A stretch of DNA of 43,327 nt, from the NCBI RefSeq assembly GCF_000315625.1, contig NW_005434644.1, positions 457,941-501,267 on the forward strand. Reading direction: 5' to 3'. The position numbers and the translations under genes were made by a program. The stretch comes from Guillardia theta CCMP2712. Lineage: Eukaryota; Cryptophyceae; Pyrenomonadales; Geminigeraceae. Of the stretch, positions 8,927 to 19,409 are shown piece after piece. The stretch's first letter is position 1. Every line of letters starts with the position of its first letter. The notes under the pieces were generated by a model. It made no database searches. It saw nothing but the letters and a program-made list of their open reading frames with translations, and was not told the origin of the DNA.

Positions 8927-11900
8927 ATGGAAACCTCTTACTCTGCTGATATCTTCTCTCCGCAACGGATCACCAGATCGTTCGAATCCATCAACCTGGA
9001 CCATCCCTCGGAGCAGTATGGTGGCTCTTCATCCAGCAGGCAGCATGTGACCCCGCACCGATCGTCATTCCGTGGACCGACATGCTTCCAACAATCTTCC
9101 AACCATCACGCCAGCCCTCCTCAGAACTCTGATGCAGAGGGCCGTGGAGAGAACTACCAACGATTCTCCTACGTCGCCTTCGCATCCCCCTCACACCCCA
9201 CTGCTCATTCCGAAGGGAGGAGCAGGAGGGACCAACCCGGTGACGCGGACATCACTTTGCGTACATCGTCCAGCGTCGCACGACCACAACACGAGAATGA
9301 TCAGGTAGTTCTGGCGTTGTTATTCAGGGTGTTGCTGTTCAAAAGCTGATGTCTGTCAAACAGCCAAGTCGACAGCACATAGCGAACCTGCACCAACCGA
9401 TGCATCAGGTGGGACTCACGTGCTTGGCTCGGAGAAGTTGCTGACCGGAAGATAAAGCCTCCGAGAGTGCGAACTCGAGACGTGCTAATGCAAAACCTCG
9501 ACGAGTCTTTCAAGGTGAGATCTCAGTTGGCGAGCGTTCGAATGTGTCAAGATGGCAGCCAGGGTGCATTGCTGTTAGTCTTGGTCCTTGTCCTTGTCCT
9601 TGTCCTTGTCCTTGTCCTTGTCCTTGTCCTTGTCCTTGTCCTTGTCCTTGTCCTTGTCCTTGTCCTCTCTGTCCATTTGCTGTCCTGCCGTGTCTTCTTT
9701 GTTTGTGACAATCAGCCTTCCAGAACGTTGGCAACATCGCACAAGGGCTGGTCGACTTCTTGTCGGTGGGGTTGCTCTCGCCTCCCGAGAAGATCGAGAG
9801 GTGCATTCTTGCCCTCGGCCTTGTGCTCTACGGGCAGGGTCACCCTGTGCTGCAGGAGACATGCACACGGATCTATCCGGCAGGAGGTCGTTGACTCTCC
9901 CTCCTCCCCCTGCGTCGTTCCGAACTTTGACGAACTGATACAAGAAGACGCCCCTCAAGGTCCTGTCATTCCCTCTCCTGCTGTGCAAGCTGCTCTTACC
10001 ATGTCTCAGGGTACAACCCACAACGGAACTCAAATCCAGAGTGATACCCTGCCGTTGTACTTGTCTCTTGCCTAAGTTTCTTCTCTCCAGTCGATCTCCT
10101 CAATCTCCGCCCTTGTCCAACTCCCTATGGCTCACAGCCCCAATCTCGCGCGGAAGGTATCCATGGCGCTTCTTTCCCTCCGCCTGCTGCGCTTGTCCGA
10201 CCTCTTCATCCTGCCTCTTCCTCCTCACCTCTCCCAGCCACTCGTGTACGGCTCCTCAAGCATTTTTCAGGATTTTGGAGCCCAAAGTCGATCTCGTGCT
10301 GCGAACGAGCCCGACGAATCAGCGCCTGCAGCATCAGCACAGCTTCAGGGAGAGGCTGCAAGTCACCTCCACCCTCAAGGACAAGGTCTACCACCTGAGG
10401 AAGGTAAGCCGGTTCTCTCCTTTCCTCCTGCATGCTCTTGACTGCCCCTCCCGCTCCTCCAGTCCCTTTCGAACAGCGCTCAGTACGCAGTGGATCAGTG
10501 CGAGACAGATTTCGAAGACATGGTCGTCAAGGTAGAGGTGCCGTCAAGCTTCCCTCCTGGGTTCACATCCGCCTTCGCCAGGTCCGGAGAGGAGCTCACA
10601 TCGTCGACGACACGTTGGAGGCCATGGGCAACTGGAATGTTGCTCGCTGGAGACAGGCATGAAGCGTATGCTCGCTCGGCTCTCGTGATGCTTGTGATCA
10701 GGGAGTGATTGTTCACTTCGAGGGGGAGGTGGGGATAGACTGCGGCGCGCTTACAAGGTTTACTACGTGTTGTTCACCTCGTTCTTTGAGATGTGCAATC
10801 CCCTTGGAAACTTTTTTGTTGTCTCTCCTCCTTCCTCCTTTCTCCCGGCTCCTCGCTCCTATCATCTTGTATCTCTTCATTTCCCCATCTCTTTCTTTCC
10901 CAATCTGACTTTCCTCATCTCTCGTCCCTCAGGGAATGGGCGAAGCTTCTCTGCCAACAGCTGCTCCGTCCTGGTCGCGGTCTCTTCCGCAGGACCACCA
11001 AGGTCAGACGCGATGCTTCTCGGCCTGCCGCTCAACTTGCGCAGGGAAACCGCGTGATGCTGCTGGCGGATGAAGAGTCTGAGTTGGCGCATGGAGAGAG
11101 GTGAAGGACAGGAAGATCAGGAGGGGGCTGACATAGAGGGCAGCATGGAGGGGATGTACGAGTTTGTCGGAAGGTTCATTGGTAAGCTCCAAGTGTCTCG
11201 CAGTGGGTCCAGGTTGACTCCAACTCAGGCTACTCGTTGTGGCGGGGCATCCGTATCGACGCTGTCTTTATCCCCCTAATGTTCCGCATGATGAAGGACT
11301 CCGAATGTCAGTTGCGAACTGTTTCTTGTGCCCGCTCCTGCTCCCTCCTCCTCCTCCTCCTCCTCCTCCTCCTCCTCCTCCTCCTCCTCCTCCTCCGTTC
11401 TTTCTTGCCCTGGTTCCTCCTTGTTTGCCTTCATGCTGTAATGAAGACATGGCAGCTCGAGCAACCTTTGAGGATCTGAAAGATGTCGACTTCAACTTGT
11501 ATTCCAACCTGCAGGTAAGAGAGGATTTCGTGCTGTGAGAATGATGCTGATGATGCTGATGCTGATGCTGCTGATGATGATGATGACTGTACTGCTGTGC
11601 ATGTTATGATCTACGATGAGAGCCTGTGATCGAGAGGAAAGTGCTGGAAGTGAAAAAAAAATGACCAGACGATGCTGAATTGCGAGCCTTCACTGGTGGA
11701 AGAAACCTTCTGTCAGGTACCCCTCTCCTCCCCCTCTCGCTCTCCCCCACAGTACTCTTGCCCTCCCCATCACCACGTCCCGCTAAGTTTCTACCTCTTC
11801 CCTCCCCCCGGTGATCTTGCCTCCCAGTCCTTCTGCATCGACACCGAGTTCTTAGGCATGAGGAAGACCTACGATCTCTGCCCAGGTCCTCTGCCACCTC

Positions 11901-12837
11901 TTGCGAGTCTCTTCTCCCTCACTTGTCCGCAGACGGTGCGAGCATCCCCGTGACGGGAGACAACGTCTTGTCCTTCCTCGACCTCTACGTGCAGCACGTG
12001 CGGACTGATTCACATTCCTCTTGCCCCTGCTCCTCCGCCGCGTCCTCTGCCTCCCCACTTTCCCTCTCCTCCTCCCCATCTAACACCCCAGCTGTACTGC
12101 AGGTTCTGTACATCTTCTCGCGAAGAGCGATAGACTCCTTCCTCGTCGGCTTTCACTCGCTCATACCCGAGAAGAAGCTCCAGGACTTCAGCCCGCAGGA
12201 GTTGGAGGCCGTCTTGTGCGGACAGCCGACGATCAGGTGGGAACGAGGGAGTAGAGGAGGGAGGAGGGAGGATGACGCTCTTGCAAAGCGACGAGGACGT
12301 GGAAGAGCTGAGGGTCGCAAGCCACTGCAGCCTCGACGAGAACGGGGCTCCTCACAAGCAGGTCCTCTGGTTCTGGAGTATCCTCGCTCGCTTCTCCCAG
12401 GTTCTTTCCCTCCCTGCTACCTGACCCCACCCTCTCACTCCCTGCCACCTTATCCCCTCCTCTCCCTCCCTGCTGTGCCCTCCTCGCCCTCATGCTGCTG
12501 CAGGAGGAGCGCAGCCTTGTCCTTCAGTTCGTCACAGGAAACGAGAGGCCTCCCCTCACGGGCTTCCAGGCCCTTGAGCATCCCTTCACCGTCCAGGTTC
12601 GCACGTCTCATCAGTCTCCTCCTCTTACCTTCTTCCCAGCTCGGCAGCCACATGAAGCCAACGGACCTCCCGGAGGCTCATGTCTGCTTCAACCAGCTCG
12701 TGCTTCCTCCTGCTGGATCCGAAGAGGTGAGGATATCTGAGCGACGCTGCTCCTTCACTCACCTGGTTCTTCAGATTTTGCGAGAGAAGCTAAGAATCGC
12801 CGTACGCGAGGGGCGCGAGGGCTTTGAGTTGTACTAG
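8927..12837 (+). CDS. HECT-domain E3 ubiquitin ligase, about 22 exons
   Basis: HECT ligases take ubiquitin from an E2 onto a cysteine and pass it to a substrate. Exons traced: 8927-9304, 9364-9408, 9458-9514, 9724 to about 9850, about 9887-9959, 10091-10156, 10261-10403, 10463-10531, 10582-10656, 10702-10757, 10933-11002, 11076-11181, 11229-11306, 11447-11514, 11669-11716, 11828-11885, 11933-11997, 12103-12236, 12271-12400, 12504-12596, 12640-12726, 12775-12837. Phases match from exon 7 on. Diagnostic parts in order are VRRGAHIVDDTLEAM, VHFEGEVGIDCGALTREW, FEDLKDVDFNLYSNL, IPVTGDNVLSFLDLYV, DFSPQELEAVLCG, VLWFWSILARF, LVLQFVTGNERPPLTGF and LPEAHVCFNQL. The last holds the catalytic cysteine (usually HTCFN). 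The protein ends GREGFELY. It is about 700 residues. The first 126 are serine-rich and look disordered, with no recognised substrate-binding domain. One intron uses a GC donor (10657) and one appears to be only 34 bases (12237-12270). Confidence 0.92.
9578..9666. repeat. (TTGTCC)n microsatellite in a HECT-gene intron
   Basis: About 14 tandem hexamers lie in the intron after exon 9458-9514. Confidence 0.9.
11346..11397. repeat. (CTC)n microsatellite in a HECT-gene intron
   Basis: A pure CTC run lies upstream of exon 11447-11514. Confidence 0.9.
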
Positions 12838-13340
12838 TACTGAAAGGTTGAGAATGTTTACATGTCACAAGTCGAACAGTCGCTGCTTTCTATCTCAGTC
12901 GTACGCCGCGAACCCGTCTATCAAGCCTCAGGCTGGCACCCCGGTGACCAGGGGGGCTGCCGCCGTGCTGCAAGTTGGAACTCCCAGTGGGGCACTCGGG
13001 GCGGCAGCGACCCGTGACCGTTGTATACTTTTCTGGAGCATATTAGTACTCTGGCATCATGACTCAGCGGCGTAGCGGCATCATCAAGAACGGGAATTTC
13101 AACTTTTAGCCTTCAAGAGGGCCGTTTCACGCGGAGGCTCTAAAGGGCTCAGTTGGTAGACCATTAAGTCCCGGCCACCGTCCTTTCAGCAACTTGCGGC
13201 CCCGGCGCCCCCCGGTCGGCGTGGGCCGCGCACTGGCCGGCCGCGCGGGGCGGCCTTATTGCCCGGGCCTTAGTGGAGATGAGGGTATCAGGCGCAAACC
13301 AAATATAACCGACATGTAACGGAAGACTTATAAGCAAGGA
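12838..13340. other. Intergenic stretch with a GC-rich block
   Basis: No gene is seen. The block at about 13180-13275 is extremely rich in CCGG, GGCC and GCGC words and resembles the GC-rich blocks near 22390, 26020 and 39050. A short D-arm-like word, GGCTCAGTTGGTAGA, occurs near 13148 but without a full tRNA fold. Confidence 0.45.
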
Positions 13341-14150
13341 ATGGCGAGAAAGATGCTGGTGGCGACGAGCGCCATGGCGATGGTGACGGGCGTTACCTGC
13401 TGGACTCTTCCTCCAGCTGCAACGGGGATGAGACTTGCAACTGCCTCTTCTTCTGCTTCTAGATCGTACGCTGCTGCGTCACCCGAGCTGAGGACAGGAG
13501 GATTAACGTCGCTCCCTCTCCAGACGAGGAAGGGAGTCGCTTTGCGGCTGTCCGTTGGTGGGCCGCCCATGGACAAGGAGCCTCTCGACCTGACGGAAGA
13601 CAACGTGCAGCAGGCGCTGGAAGAATCGAAGGAGGTGCGTCCTGCCATTCTTAGGGGCGAGGTGGTGGAGAGGGTGTGTGGTTTGTAGTGAAATGACCCT
13701 CCCCTCCTGCACGAGGCTCTTGAGGTTGCGGGGAGGCGGGAGAGAGGAGAGAGGAGAGAGGACGGCGATCCTTTTTGCCTTGTTCTCCTTGACTCGTTCC
13801 CGCAGATCCTGGGAACCATGTTTGGCAACTCGCAGGAGAACAGGGAGATCGGGATCACCGGGGACGTACAGCTAGTCAACCTAGACGGCCCCTTTGCAAG
13901 CGTGAGGCTTGTCGGAAGATTCTGGCACAAACGATCAGGCAAGCAGGAGACATCAAACGAGGGGGGGGGAGGCAGCTGGGAGGGGAGGACGGGAGAAGGG
14001 AGGGAGGTGAGGGAGGGACTTTGCTGAGTAATTTGATCTTTGTAGACGTTCTTGCCCGGGTGGAGAACTACGTCAAGACGAGAGTCCCTGAGATCGTTGA
14101 GGTCAGCATTGAGGATCCTATGCAACTCGACGGTAATATCTAGTCCCTCT

Positions 14151-14181
<31 letters not shown>

Positions 14182-14305
14182 CTCCTGCCGCTCCCTCCTG
14201 CCGCTCCCTCCTGCTGCTCCTTCTCTCGTCGCCTCCAAACCTTCTTCGGCTCACCTTGGACTGACTCTCGTGCTAGACAATCTTCCCGAGAACCAGAAGA
14301 TGTGA
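13341..14305 (+). CDS. Conserved protein of unknown function, probably plastid-targeted
   Basis: Four exons (13341-13634, 13806-13938, 14046-14132, 14277-14305) give a 180-residue protein with consistent phases. The N-terminus MARKMLVATSAMAMVTGVTC looks like a signal peptide followed by a Trp and then an Ala/Ser/Arg-rich stretch, the layout of a bipartite leader for a complex plastid (inference). The mature part includes GTMFGNSQENREIGITGDVQ, GPFASVRLVGRFWHKRS, RVENYVKTRVPEIVEVSIED and PMQLDD. This style matches a small conserved protein of plants, algae and cyanobacteria that I remember only as uncharacterised. Intron 2 (13939-14045) has a GC donor, CAG|GCAAGC. With it the codon GAC is rebuilt exactly and the conserved frame continues. 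Confidence 0.8.
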
Positions 14306-14861
14306 AGCAGCGAGCAGTAGACAGAGATGTTCAGAGACAAGAAGAGTCATCGGGAGTTGGAAGAGAGTTTGAGAGATCAGTGAGTTTGAAAATAATGAAG
14401 TTGAGCAACAACCTGTTCCTCGTCCTCGTCCTCGTTCTCGTCCTCGTTCTCGTCCTCCTCGTCCTCGTCCTCGTCCTCCTCGTCTTCCTCGTCCTCGTCC
14501 TCCTGCCCCTTACATGAAACGAGAGGAGAAAGTTTGTCTACTATCCCCGTGCTCCTCAAATGCCCTATCGCGAATCATAAATCCGTCCTAATCCGTCCTA
14601 ATCCGTCCCCTCATCACTCTCCCCCTCCCTCCGTTACCTTCCACCCCCCCCCCCCTTCCCTCCTCCCGCGCTCCTCCCCCTGCGCTCCTCGCCCCTTTAG
14701 CTGCCCTACTGGCTGCCTCCTTTCCCTCCCCAGCCTCTGCACTCTTGCTCGCTCTCCCTTACCTCACCTTCTTCCTGCCCTGCTCTAAGACTTTTTGCTT
14801 CCTCCCATGCCCCTGCCCCTGCCACGATCCTCTCCGCATCGCGGCATGTTGCGGCGATGAG
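14306..14861. other. Intergenic stretch with CTCGTC repeat
   Basis: The stretch holds a (CTCGTC)n microsatellite at about 14414-14508 and a short triplicated word AATCCGTCCT near 14578-14605. Pyrimidine-rich sequence then leads into the SET gene. No gene is seen. A reading frame open upstream from 14745 joins the SET gene, but I prefer the ATG at 14862 because the hydrophobic leader begins there. Confidence 0.45.
14414..14508. repeat. (CTCGTC)n microsatellite
   Basis: Degenerate CTCGTC, CTCGTT and CTCCTC units lie between two plus-strand genes. Confidence 0.85.
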
Positions 14862-17541
14862 ATGCTGCAGGGAAGGTGGAAGTTTCATGCTCCTCTGCTG
14901 TCCTCTTCCTCCTCTCTCCTCCTCTCCCTCCTCTCCCTCCTCCTCCTCCCCATCGCTCTCCTCTCCGACCCACCTGACCTCGATGCGCTCTCCTTCGACC
15001 CTCCAGTGGGGTCCATCATCCGGAGCGAGTCAGTCGAGGTGCTAGTGAAGGCACAAGAGGTTTACAAGGGGCGCGAGGACGGGCAGGGATGGCGCTGGAC
15101 GCTGACGATCAACGACATGCACTCCCGCGGGCTGGGCATGAGCGCGGAGCAGGCGAGCATGTCCCTCAGCCTGCGTCATGTGGGGGAGGGAGAGCTGAAA
15201 CTCACCTTCACGCTCACAGTGGAGGAGGATGTTCACGTCTCGAGGTCCGCTTTCTACATCATCAAGAAGAGATCCCAGGAGGAGGAGGAGGAGGGGGAGG
15301 GGGAGGCAGAAGGGGAGGAGGGAAGGGACGCGGACAGCACGTGTGGTCCCAGTAGCGAGCAGGAGAGGCGCGAGAAGCTGCTAGAGTGGGCGCGGGAGCA
15401 CGGGATCGGGTTCGAGAAGATCTCTCTGCAGGAGGATGAGTTCGGGGGCACCGCCATGTTCGCGTCGGAGGACCTGGAGGAGGACGAGGTCATTGGTGTC
15501 GTGCCCTTCAGCATCAGCATCGGGCGCGAGTCGCTGTGGAGGAGCCGCCATGGCGAGCTGCTGGGGCAGCTCTACGAGGACGAGCGGACGCCCCCGGATC
15601 TCATCAGCTGCATCTTCCTCCTGCTGGAGAGGAGATCCTCCTCCTCCTTCTTCCGCCCCTACCTCGATATGCTTCCTACCCCCTCCGGCGTCAGCAACGT
15701 CTTTCACTGGGATGCGCATGCCCTGTCTGCCTTCTCCCCCCATGAAGAAGCGAGATCGCTCGCCGCTGCCCACCTCAGCTTGTTCGAGCGGTTGTTCTCA
15801 GTTCTCCTCCTCCTCCTCCTCCTCCTCCCAATCTTCCTTCCCTCTCCTCCTCCTCCTCCTCCTTCTCACCGTCTTCCTCCTCCCCAACTTCTTTCTCCTC
15901 CTTCCTCTCCTCTGACACCTTCTACTGTCAGCACGTACCAGCGCTACTTCACTGTAGTGAACAAGAACGAGGAGTTTCAACGTCAGTTCGGCAAGCACCA
16001 AGAAATTTTCAGTAGAGATCAGGTAAGCGCATTCTCGTCCCCTGCCCTCCCATCCTCGTGGTAGTCTTACTCCTGCTCCATGCTGGTGCTGCTGGTGCTG
16101 CTGGTGCTGCTGGTGCTGCTGGTGCTGCTGGTGCTGCTGGTGCTGCTGGTGCTGCTGGTGCTGCTGGTGCTTCTATCTCCTTCTCAATTCTGAGTGCAGG
16201 TTCTCTGGGCTTACAGTCTGCTCATCTCAAGGGCATGGGAACATCCGGACTACAACTACCGGACCAGCTTCCATCGCATGCTCCCGATCGCAGACATCGC
16301 CAACCACAAGTCTCGTTCACCCCTCTGCTCCCGAGCTCCTCCTCCTCCCTCCTCTCCTCTCCTACATTCCCCCTCCCTCTTCTTCTCTGCCCTCCTCCTC
16401 CTCCCTCTTTTGTACCCTACATTCTCCCTCCCTCCCTCCCTTTCTCCTCCTCTTGCTTCAACCTCCGGTTGATCGCATCTTGCTCGTCCTCACCATCCAC
16501 ACAGAATGTCACCCACGGGGTCGGGCTGGATGTCTGTTGAGTTCAGGAACCAGCAGGGTGCTGTCTTCCTCGTCACCAGGGGAGGAGCGATCCGCAGAGG
16601 GCAGGAGATCGTGACCAGGTCACCGCTGGCTTCTTCCTCCTGTGTGCTGACATCTTCCAGCTACTCCAACGCAGGCAACGCGCTGCTCCTCGTGCAGTAC
16701 GGCTTCAGCTTGTGGCCCAACAAGTACCACTGCCTGCGGCTGCAGGAGGAAGGAGGAGAAGCTGGAGGAGCAGGAGCAGGAGCAGGAGCAGGAGGAGCAG
16801 GAGCAGGAGCAGGAGCAGGAAATTTCATAGCCCTTATGGCTGCAAGCCCACTGGGCCTCTGCTTCGACCCAGAGTAATCGATCTCTTGCTGGAGGAGGGC
16901 GAGGGCAAGTCTGTGACGCAGCAGCAGGCAAGAGCGCATCGTCTTCAGGCGCCTCAACAACAAGGGGCAGCCGCAGGAGGAGGCAGAGCTTGACCTGACT
17001 GCCTTCGACTTCGACAGGATGAGCACTATCAAAACGCTGTATCATCATCTCCGACGGTGACCTGCTGCTACTGATCCTTCTCCCTCTCCCCTGCCTCCTC
17101 TTCTTCCCCCTCTTCTCTGCTCTGGCTCCCTGCTCCCTTCCTGTCCCCTCCCTCCTTCTTACCCTCTTTCTCCTTCTCCAGAGTCTTGGAAAAGCGCTCG
17201 AGCGATTTGGAAGCATATGACTGGCAGCCGCAAGGAGGGGAAAAGGCTGCGAGGTCGGAGAGGTTGGAGGGGAGGTGAGGAGGTGTAGAAAACGGGGGGA
17301 GGAGGAAGCAGTAGGATTCAGCAAGGTGGAACGAAAGGAGCGAGAGGAAAGGGGGGGGAGTAGGAGGAGGAGCAGGAGGAGGAGGAGGAGCAGGTGGTGG
17401 TGGTGGTGAAGATGATGGTTTATAATGACATGAAGCAGGTTGATAGACGAAGCTCGAGAGCTGATGAGCCAGGAGATTTCAATCCTGGAGGTCGCACTCA
17501 CTCAGCTGGAGGGCAGCTGGAGGAAGCTTCTCGTCCACTGA
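14862..17541 (+). CDS. SET-domain lysine methyltransferase (Rubisco-LSMT/SETD class) with hydrophobic leader
   Basis: Exons traced: 14862-15790, 15932-16022, 16200-16309, 16505-16618, from 16661 (end unclear), then coding pieces around 16850-17046, 17182-17274 and a last exon from about 17442 to 17541. Residues about 10-36 form a Leu/Ser-rich signal peptide or anchor. Residues about 49-133 look like a beta-sandwich (alternating hydrophobics, ending SAFYIIKKR). An acidic linker follows. The split SET domain starts at about 176 with WAREHGIGFEKI and shows LISCIFLLLERR, FFRPYLDMLP, VLWAYSLLISRAW, MLPIADIANHK and NALLLVQYGF, matching the LSMT class, which binds S-adenosylmethionine and methylates lysine. 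The C-terminal helical region ends LTQLEGSWRKLLVH. The ATG at 14862 was chosen because it opens the leader. Borders after 16740 are uncertain because of an AGGAGC repeat. Confidence 0.85.
16078..16171. repeat. (CTGCTGGTG)n minisatellite in a SET-gene intron
   Basis: About ten perfect 9-base units lie between exons 15932-16022 and 16200-16309. Confidence 0.9.
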
Positions 17542-18506
17542 CGCCCGCGGGCCGGCCAGCTGGCGATGGTTCTCAGTAAAGCACTTGACAATCCGGGAAG
17601 ATCTGCTTGAAGCTGCTCGCCTGAGCCCTCGGGTCCTGCGGCAGCGTCAGGGAGGGGAGAGGCAAGAGGGCGGAGAGGAGGCGCCTGGAGCTCATTGCCG
17701 CGGATGTCCAGGACGGCGAGGTCGAGGAAAGAGCAGAGGCAGGCAGGCAGCCTCTTGAAGCGGTTGAAACTCAGGTCCAGGATACGCAGCCTGTAGAGGT
17801 CGAAGAACTCCTGCGCTGCTCCGTCACCCTCCCCGTCCCTCGCACGTCACCTCCAGCTCCAGCTGGATCTACCTCAGGCAGCCCGTCATGGTCAAGATCG
17901 TTCTGGCTGAGGTCGCAGACTTCAACCTGAGGGAGAGGTTACGAGGGGCAGGGGCAGGGGCAGGGAGAGGGGCAGGGGCAAGATCAGGGGCAGGAGCAGG
18001 TTGAAGCCACGCACCTTATTCAGCCTCCCAATCTCCGCCGGGAGCTTCTTCAGCCCCTGTCTACTCAGGTCCAGCTGGTACACGTGGCTCCTTCGACCTG
18101 TCACGCCACAGCTTCAGTACTCCTCCTCCTCCTCCTCCTCCTCCTCCTCCTCCTCCTCCTCCTCCTCCTCCTCCTCCTCCTCCTCCTCCTCCTCCTCCTC
18201 CTCCTAGCAGCAGCATGCATCACCTAGTGCCTCCTTGAGGTCCTTCCACACCACCTCCCTTCGCTCCTTCTCGTCCAACCCCCCGACCCCACACAGCAGG
18301 TCTCCTGCTGCTCCTGCCTCCTCCTCGCTCGGCGCCTCGTGGCAGTGGAGGATTCTTCTCATCTCCTGGATCAACAGACCCTCCCCTGCTGGGTCTGAGC
18401 GCTCTCGATCCGAGACATTCGCTGTCGACAAGACGCGTTCCTCCTCGTCCTCCTCCCGCTCCTCCTCTCCCGCTGTTTGTATTGCTGACTGCTTCACTTG
18501 CACCAT
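17502..18506 (-). CDS. Small leucine-rich-repeat protein
   Basis: Four exons (18224-18506, 18015-18097, 17873-17926, 17502-17810) fit in phase and give about 243 residues. The first exon encodes an acidic N-terminal region starting MVQVKQSAIQ. The later exons encode leucine-rich repeats: VYQLDLSRQGLKKLPAEIG, VEVCDLSQNDLDHDGLPE, LRILDLSFNRFKRLPACL and LAVLDIRGNEL. Such repeats form a curved protein-binding surface, and the partner is unknown. Intron 1 contains a long (CTC)n run (18121-18206). If the last exon is read without a further splice it stops at 17502-17504, overlapping the end of the convergent SET gene by about 40 bases. The Pro/Ala-rich C-terminal 60 residues have no repeat pattern, so an earlier end through an unseen splice is possible. 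Confidence 0.75.
18121..18206. repeat. (CTC)n microsatellite in LRR-gene intron 1
   Basis: About 28 perfect CTC triplets. Confidence 0.95.
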
Positions 18507-18519
18507 TTCCAACCCCCCC

Positions 18520-18600
18520 TGCTCCCTGCTCCCTGCTCCCTGCTCCCTGCTCCCTGCTCCCTGCTCCCTGCTCCCTGCTCCCTGCTCCCTGCTCCCTGCC
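18520..18600. repeat. (CTGCTCC)n heptamer array
   Basis: About 11 perfect heptamers lie just upstream of the LRR gene start. Confidence 0.9.
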
Positions 18601-18841
18601 CTTGCCCCTCCTTGCCCCTCCCGCCTTCAAGGTCGGGTTGAGATGAAAAAGGACGGGGACAACATGGGAATGGGGAGGGGGGAGGAGTGAGGGATGGAGT
18701 GCGGGGGGGGCGGGGGGGGCGGGGGAAGGGGAGCGAGGAGATAGGCGTTTACAATGGTGGAAGGGAAGGAGAGGAGGAGCGGATGAGGAGGATGCGGAGG
18801 TTGTGAACACTATGATCGGGGTATTCGAGACGATGATATGT

Positions 18842-18987
18842 ATGAGGAGCAGGGAGGAGCAGGGAGGAGCAGGGAGGAGCAGGGAGGAGCAGGCAGGAGC
18901 AGGGAGGAGCAGGCAGGAGCAGGCAGGAGCAGGCAGGAGCAGGGAGGAGCAGGGAGGGGCAGGCAGGAGCAGGGAGGAGCAGGGAGG
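18842..18987. repeat. 10-base array, AGGAGCAGGG/AGGAGCAGGC
   Basis: About 14 units alternate between two variants that differ at the last base. Confidence 0.9.
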
Positions 18988-19409
18988 AGGAAGACTGCAG
19001 AGGATTTCTCTATGTCTGTGGTGATGCTGCGGATGACATGTTGTCTTCAACATGAGGATGGGGAGGAATTTGCGGGAATATGGGTAGAAGATGCATAGTG
19101 AGAATGAATGGCAGTGACGATGCTAGTGCTGAAAGTTCAGAAGATAGTGAAGAAAAAGCTGCTGCTGATCTGATGATAAAGACGATGGTGACATCACGAT
19201 GAGGAGGAGGGAGAGGAGAGGAGGAGTATGAGAGGATTAAGCTTGGAGTTGCTTCAATCAAGGTGCTTCAAGGAGAGGTGATGGAGTTATACACGTACGA
19301 TCTAGATGTATTTCAGGTTACTTCCCTCACATTACCTTCCACAAACCAACAACTACAAATACAAGTACACCCCTCATCCTCCTCCTCCTCCTCTTCCTCC
19401 AGCACTTCC

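Larger units (their letters stand above)
18507..19409. other. Intergenic stretch with two heavy minisatellites
   Basis: It contains a heptamer array (CTGCTCC) at about 18520-18600 and a 10-base array (AGGAGCAGGG and AGGAGCAGGC) at about 18842-18985. A G-rich run lies at 18700-18735. No gene is seen. The right end is the 3' flank of membrane protein copy A. Confidence 0.5.

Noticed and set aside
10758-10932. A reading that continues HECT exon 10702-10757 into FTSFFEMCNPLG-like sequence
   Set aside because: It needs a one-base frameshift. Splicing 10758-10932 instead gives the conserved ALTREW joint in phase.
13140-13215. tRNA-like D-arm word GGCTCAGTTGGTAGA
   Set aside because: I could not find a matching T-arm, anticodon arm or acceptor stem at proper spacing.
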